From: a bacterium
Lineage (GTDB): Bacteria; Patescibacteriota; Gracilibacteria; Absconditabacterales; Absconditicoccaceae
Length of the DNA stretch: 6,002 bases
Direction of reading: 5' to 3'
Assembly: GCA_020629735.1 (NCBI GenBank)
Contig: JAHDCT010000067.1
Span: 1 to 6,002, forward strand
The first letter of the stretch is position 1. Each line of letters begins with the position of its first letter. Shown one piece after another: positions 5,511 through 6,002 of this stretch. The notes below the pieces were generated by a model, which saw nothing but the letters and a program-made list of their open reading frames with translations, did no database searches and was not told where the DNA came from. The position numbers were made by a program, and so were the translations under genes.

Positions 5511-6002
5511 CTATATTATACGTTTTTTGACACTGAGCACAAAATAGTAGTTGAAGGTCCCTCAGTAAGGTGTGTATAGATCTACGTCTAGATTATGCTG
5601 ATTGCAACATGTTAAAAGTTGTCAAAGTGTGTACATTTCTTTGTAGGGGTGCTCAAAAATTAATTTTCTTATTCTACCTACTGGCGTTTTGAATGATTCG
5701 ATGCTGCTTTCGATGCAGAAAAATGTCCCTCCAGGTTTGAGTGTACGTGAAATTTCTTGTATGGCTTTTTCTCGATCAGGTATGTGATGCATCACTCAAA
5801 ATGAAAGAATTTTATCGAAATTATTGTCTTTATGTTGTAAGTTGGTGGCCGATCATGTTGTGTATGAAATCTGCTTTAATCCATTTTTTTCTTTGGCTAA
5901 CTTGATCATTTCTTCGTCTAAATCTTCAGCTGTATATTGGGTGAGTTCATTTGCTTTTACGAGAGCAGCAGCAGCAAATCATGTCCCGCAACCAATTTCA
6001 AG
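5511..6002 (-). CDS. Class I SAM-dependent methyltransferase (N-terminus beyond window)
   Basis: The visible 163 residues enter the window at motif I, LEIGCGTGFAAA, the glycine-rich SAM loop. There follow YTAEDLDEEMIKLAK (motif II, with an acidic residue for the SAM ribose), TTGSATNLQHKDNNFDKILS (motifs III-IV), and FGVMHHIPD-W(CGA)-EKA then EISRTLKPGGTFF, the 'hHipDwekalxEixRvLKPGG' element of Methyltransf_11/25-type enzymes. The C-terminal part (KTPVGRIRKLIFEHPYKEMY, then a Cys/His-containing stretch) is the likely substrate side and is not diagnostic. Five glycines are TGA, including the second of GTG in motif I. It ends in TAG at 5511-5513. Cytoplasmic, acting on a small molecule or lipid by analogy; the acceptor is unknown. 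The start codon and first residues lie past the window edge. It is immediately upstream of the Asp-type hydrolase on the same strand. Confidence 0.9.
5515..5542 (-). promoter_or_regulatory. Possible promoter for the hydrolase gene
   Basis: On the minus strand TATAAT (5520-5515) sits 16 bases downstream of TTGTGC (5542-5537), a half-matching -35 box. It would start transcription about 20 bases before the ATG at 5485. The -10 box overlaps the end of the methyltransferase (codons ATA-ATA-TAG), so it may be a chance coding match. It would allow expression of the hydrolase independent of read-through. Confidence 0.35.

Noticed and set aside
1..6002. CRISPR array, IS element or tRNA gene
   Set aside because: No regularly spaced direct repeats, no transposase-like frame with terminal inverted repeats, and no cloverleaf with a T-loop were seen.

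Overview
The window is AT-rich DNA from a bacterium that reads TGA as glycine. Under the standard code every gene here would be shattered. With TGA = Gly, five long frames open at once and each is a recognisable protein family ending in TAA or TAG. Roughly 70 in-frame TGA codons fall where these families have glycine (Walker A of MiaA, the GH3 motifs, the hydrolase nucleophile elbow). This points to the Patescibacteria/CPR lineages Absconditabacteria (SR1) or Gracilibacteria, which use UGA = Gly. A second signal is that CGA codons repeatedly sit where the families carry tryptophan (GH3 'WP', hydrolase 'LWR' and 'IIWGxKD'), while the invariant arginines use AGA, AGG or CGT. I read CGA as probably Trp, which favours Absconditabacterales; residues marked W(CGA) below rest on that inference.

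Layout. 1-~240 (-): C-terminal remnant of an alpha/beta hydrolase (serine aminopeptidase/monoacylglycerol-lipase type), frameshifted near 180 and lacking its N-terminal part. ~245-634 (+): 5'-truncated frame of unknown function, fused head to head with that remnant. 635-1582 (+): miaA, tRNA dimethylallyltransferase, starting on the base after the previous stop. 1595-2131 (-): small HExxH metalloprotein, convergent with miaA. 2132-2286: divergent intergenic region. 2287-3816 (+): intact GH3-family acyl-acid amido synthetase homologue. 3817-4459: gene-poor stretch with a terminator-like hairpin, a tiny hydrophobic frame and one 63-aa hypothetical frame. 4460-5485 (-): membrane-anchored alpha/beta hydrolase with an Asp nucleophile (epoxide hydrolase/haloalkane dehalogenase type). 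5511-6002 (-): class I SAM-dependent methyltransferase, cut by the window edge and just upstream of the hydrolase.

How they fit together. Only miaA has a firm housekeeping role (tRNA A37 modification). GH3, the Asp-type hydrolase and the methyltransferase are small-molecule enzymes without pathway partners in view, so no shared pathway can be claimed. The methyltransferase and hydrolase probably share a transcript (25-base gap), although a TATAAT box at the end of the methyltransferase could also drive the hydrolase alone. No CRISPR array, transposase, rRNA or tRNA was seen.
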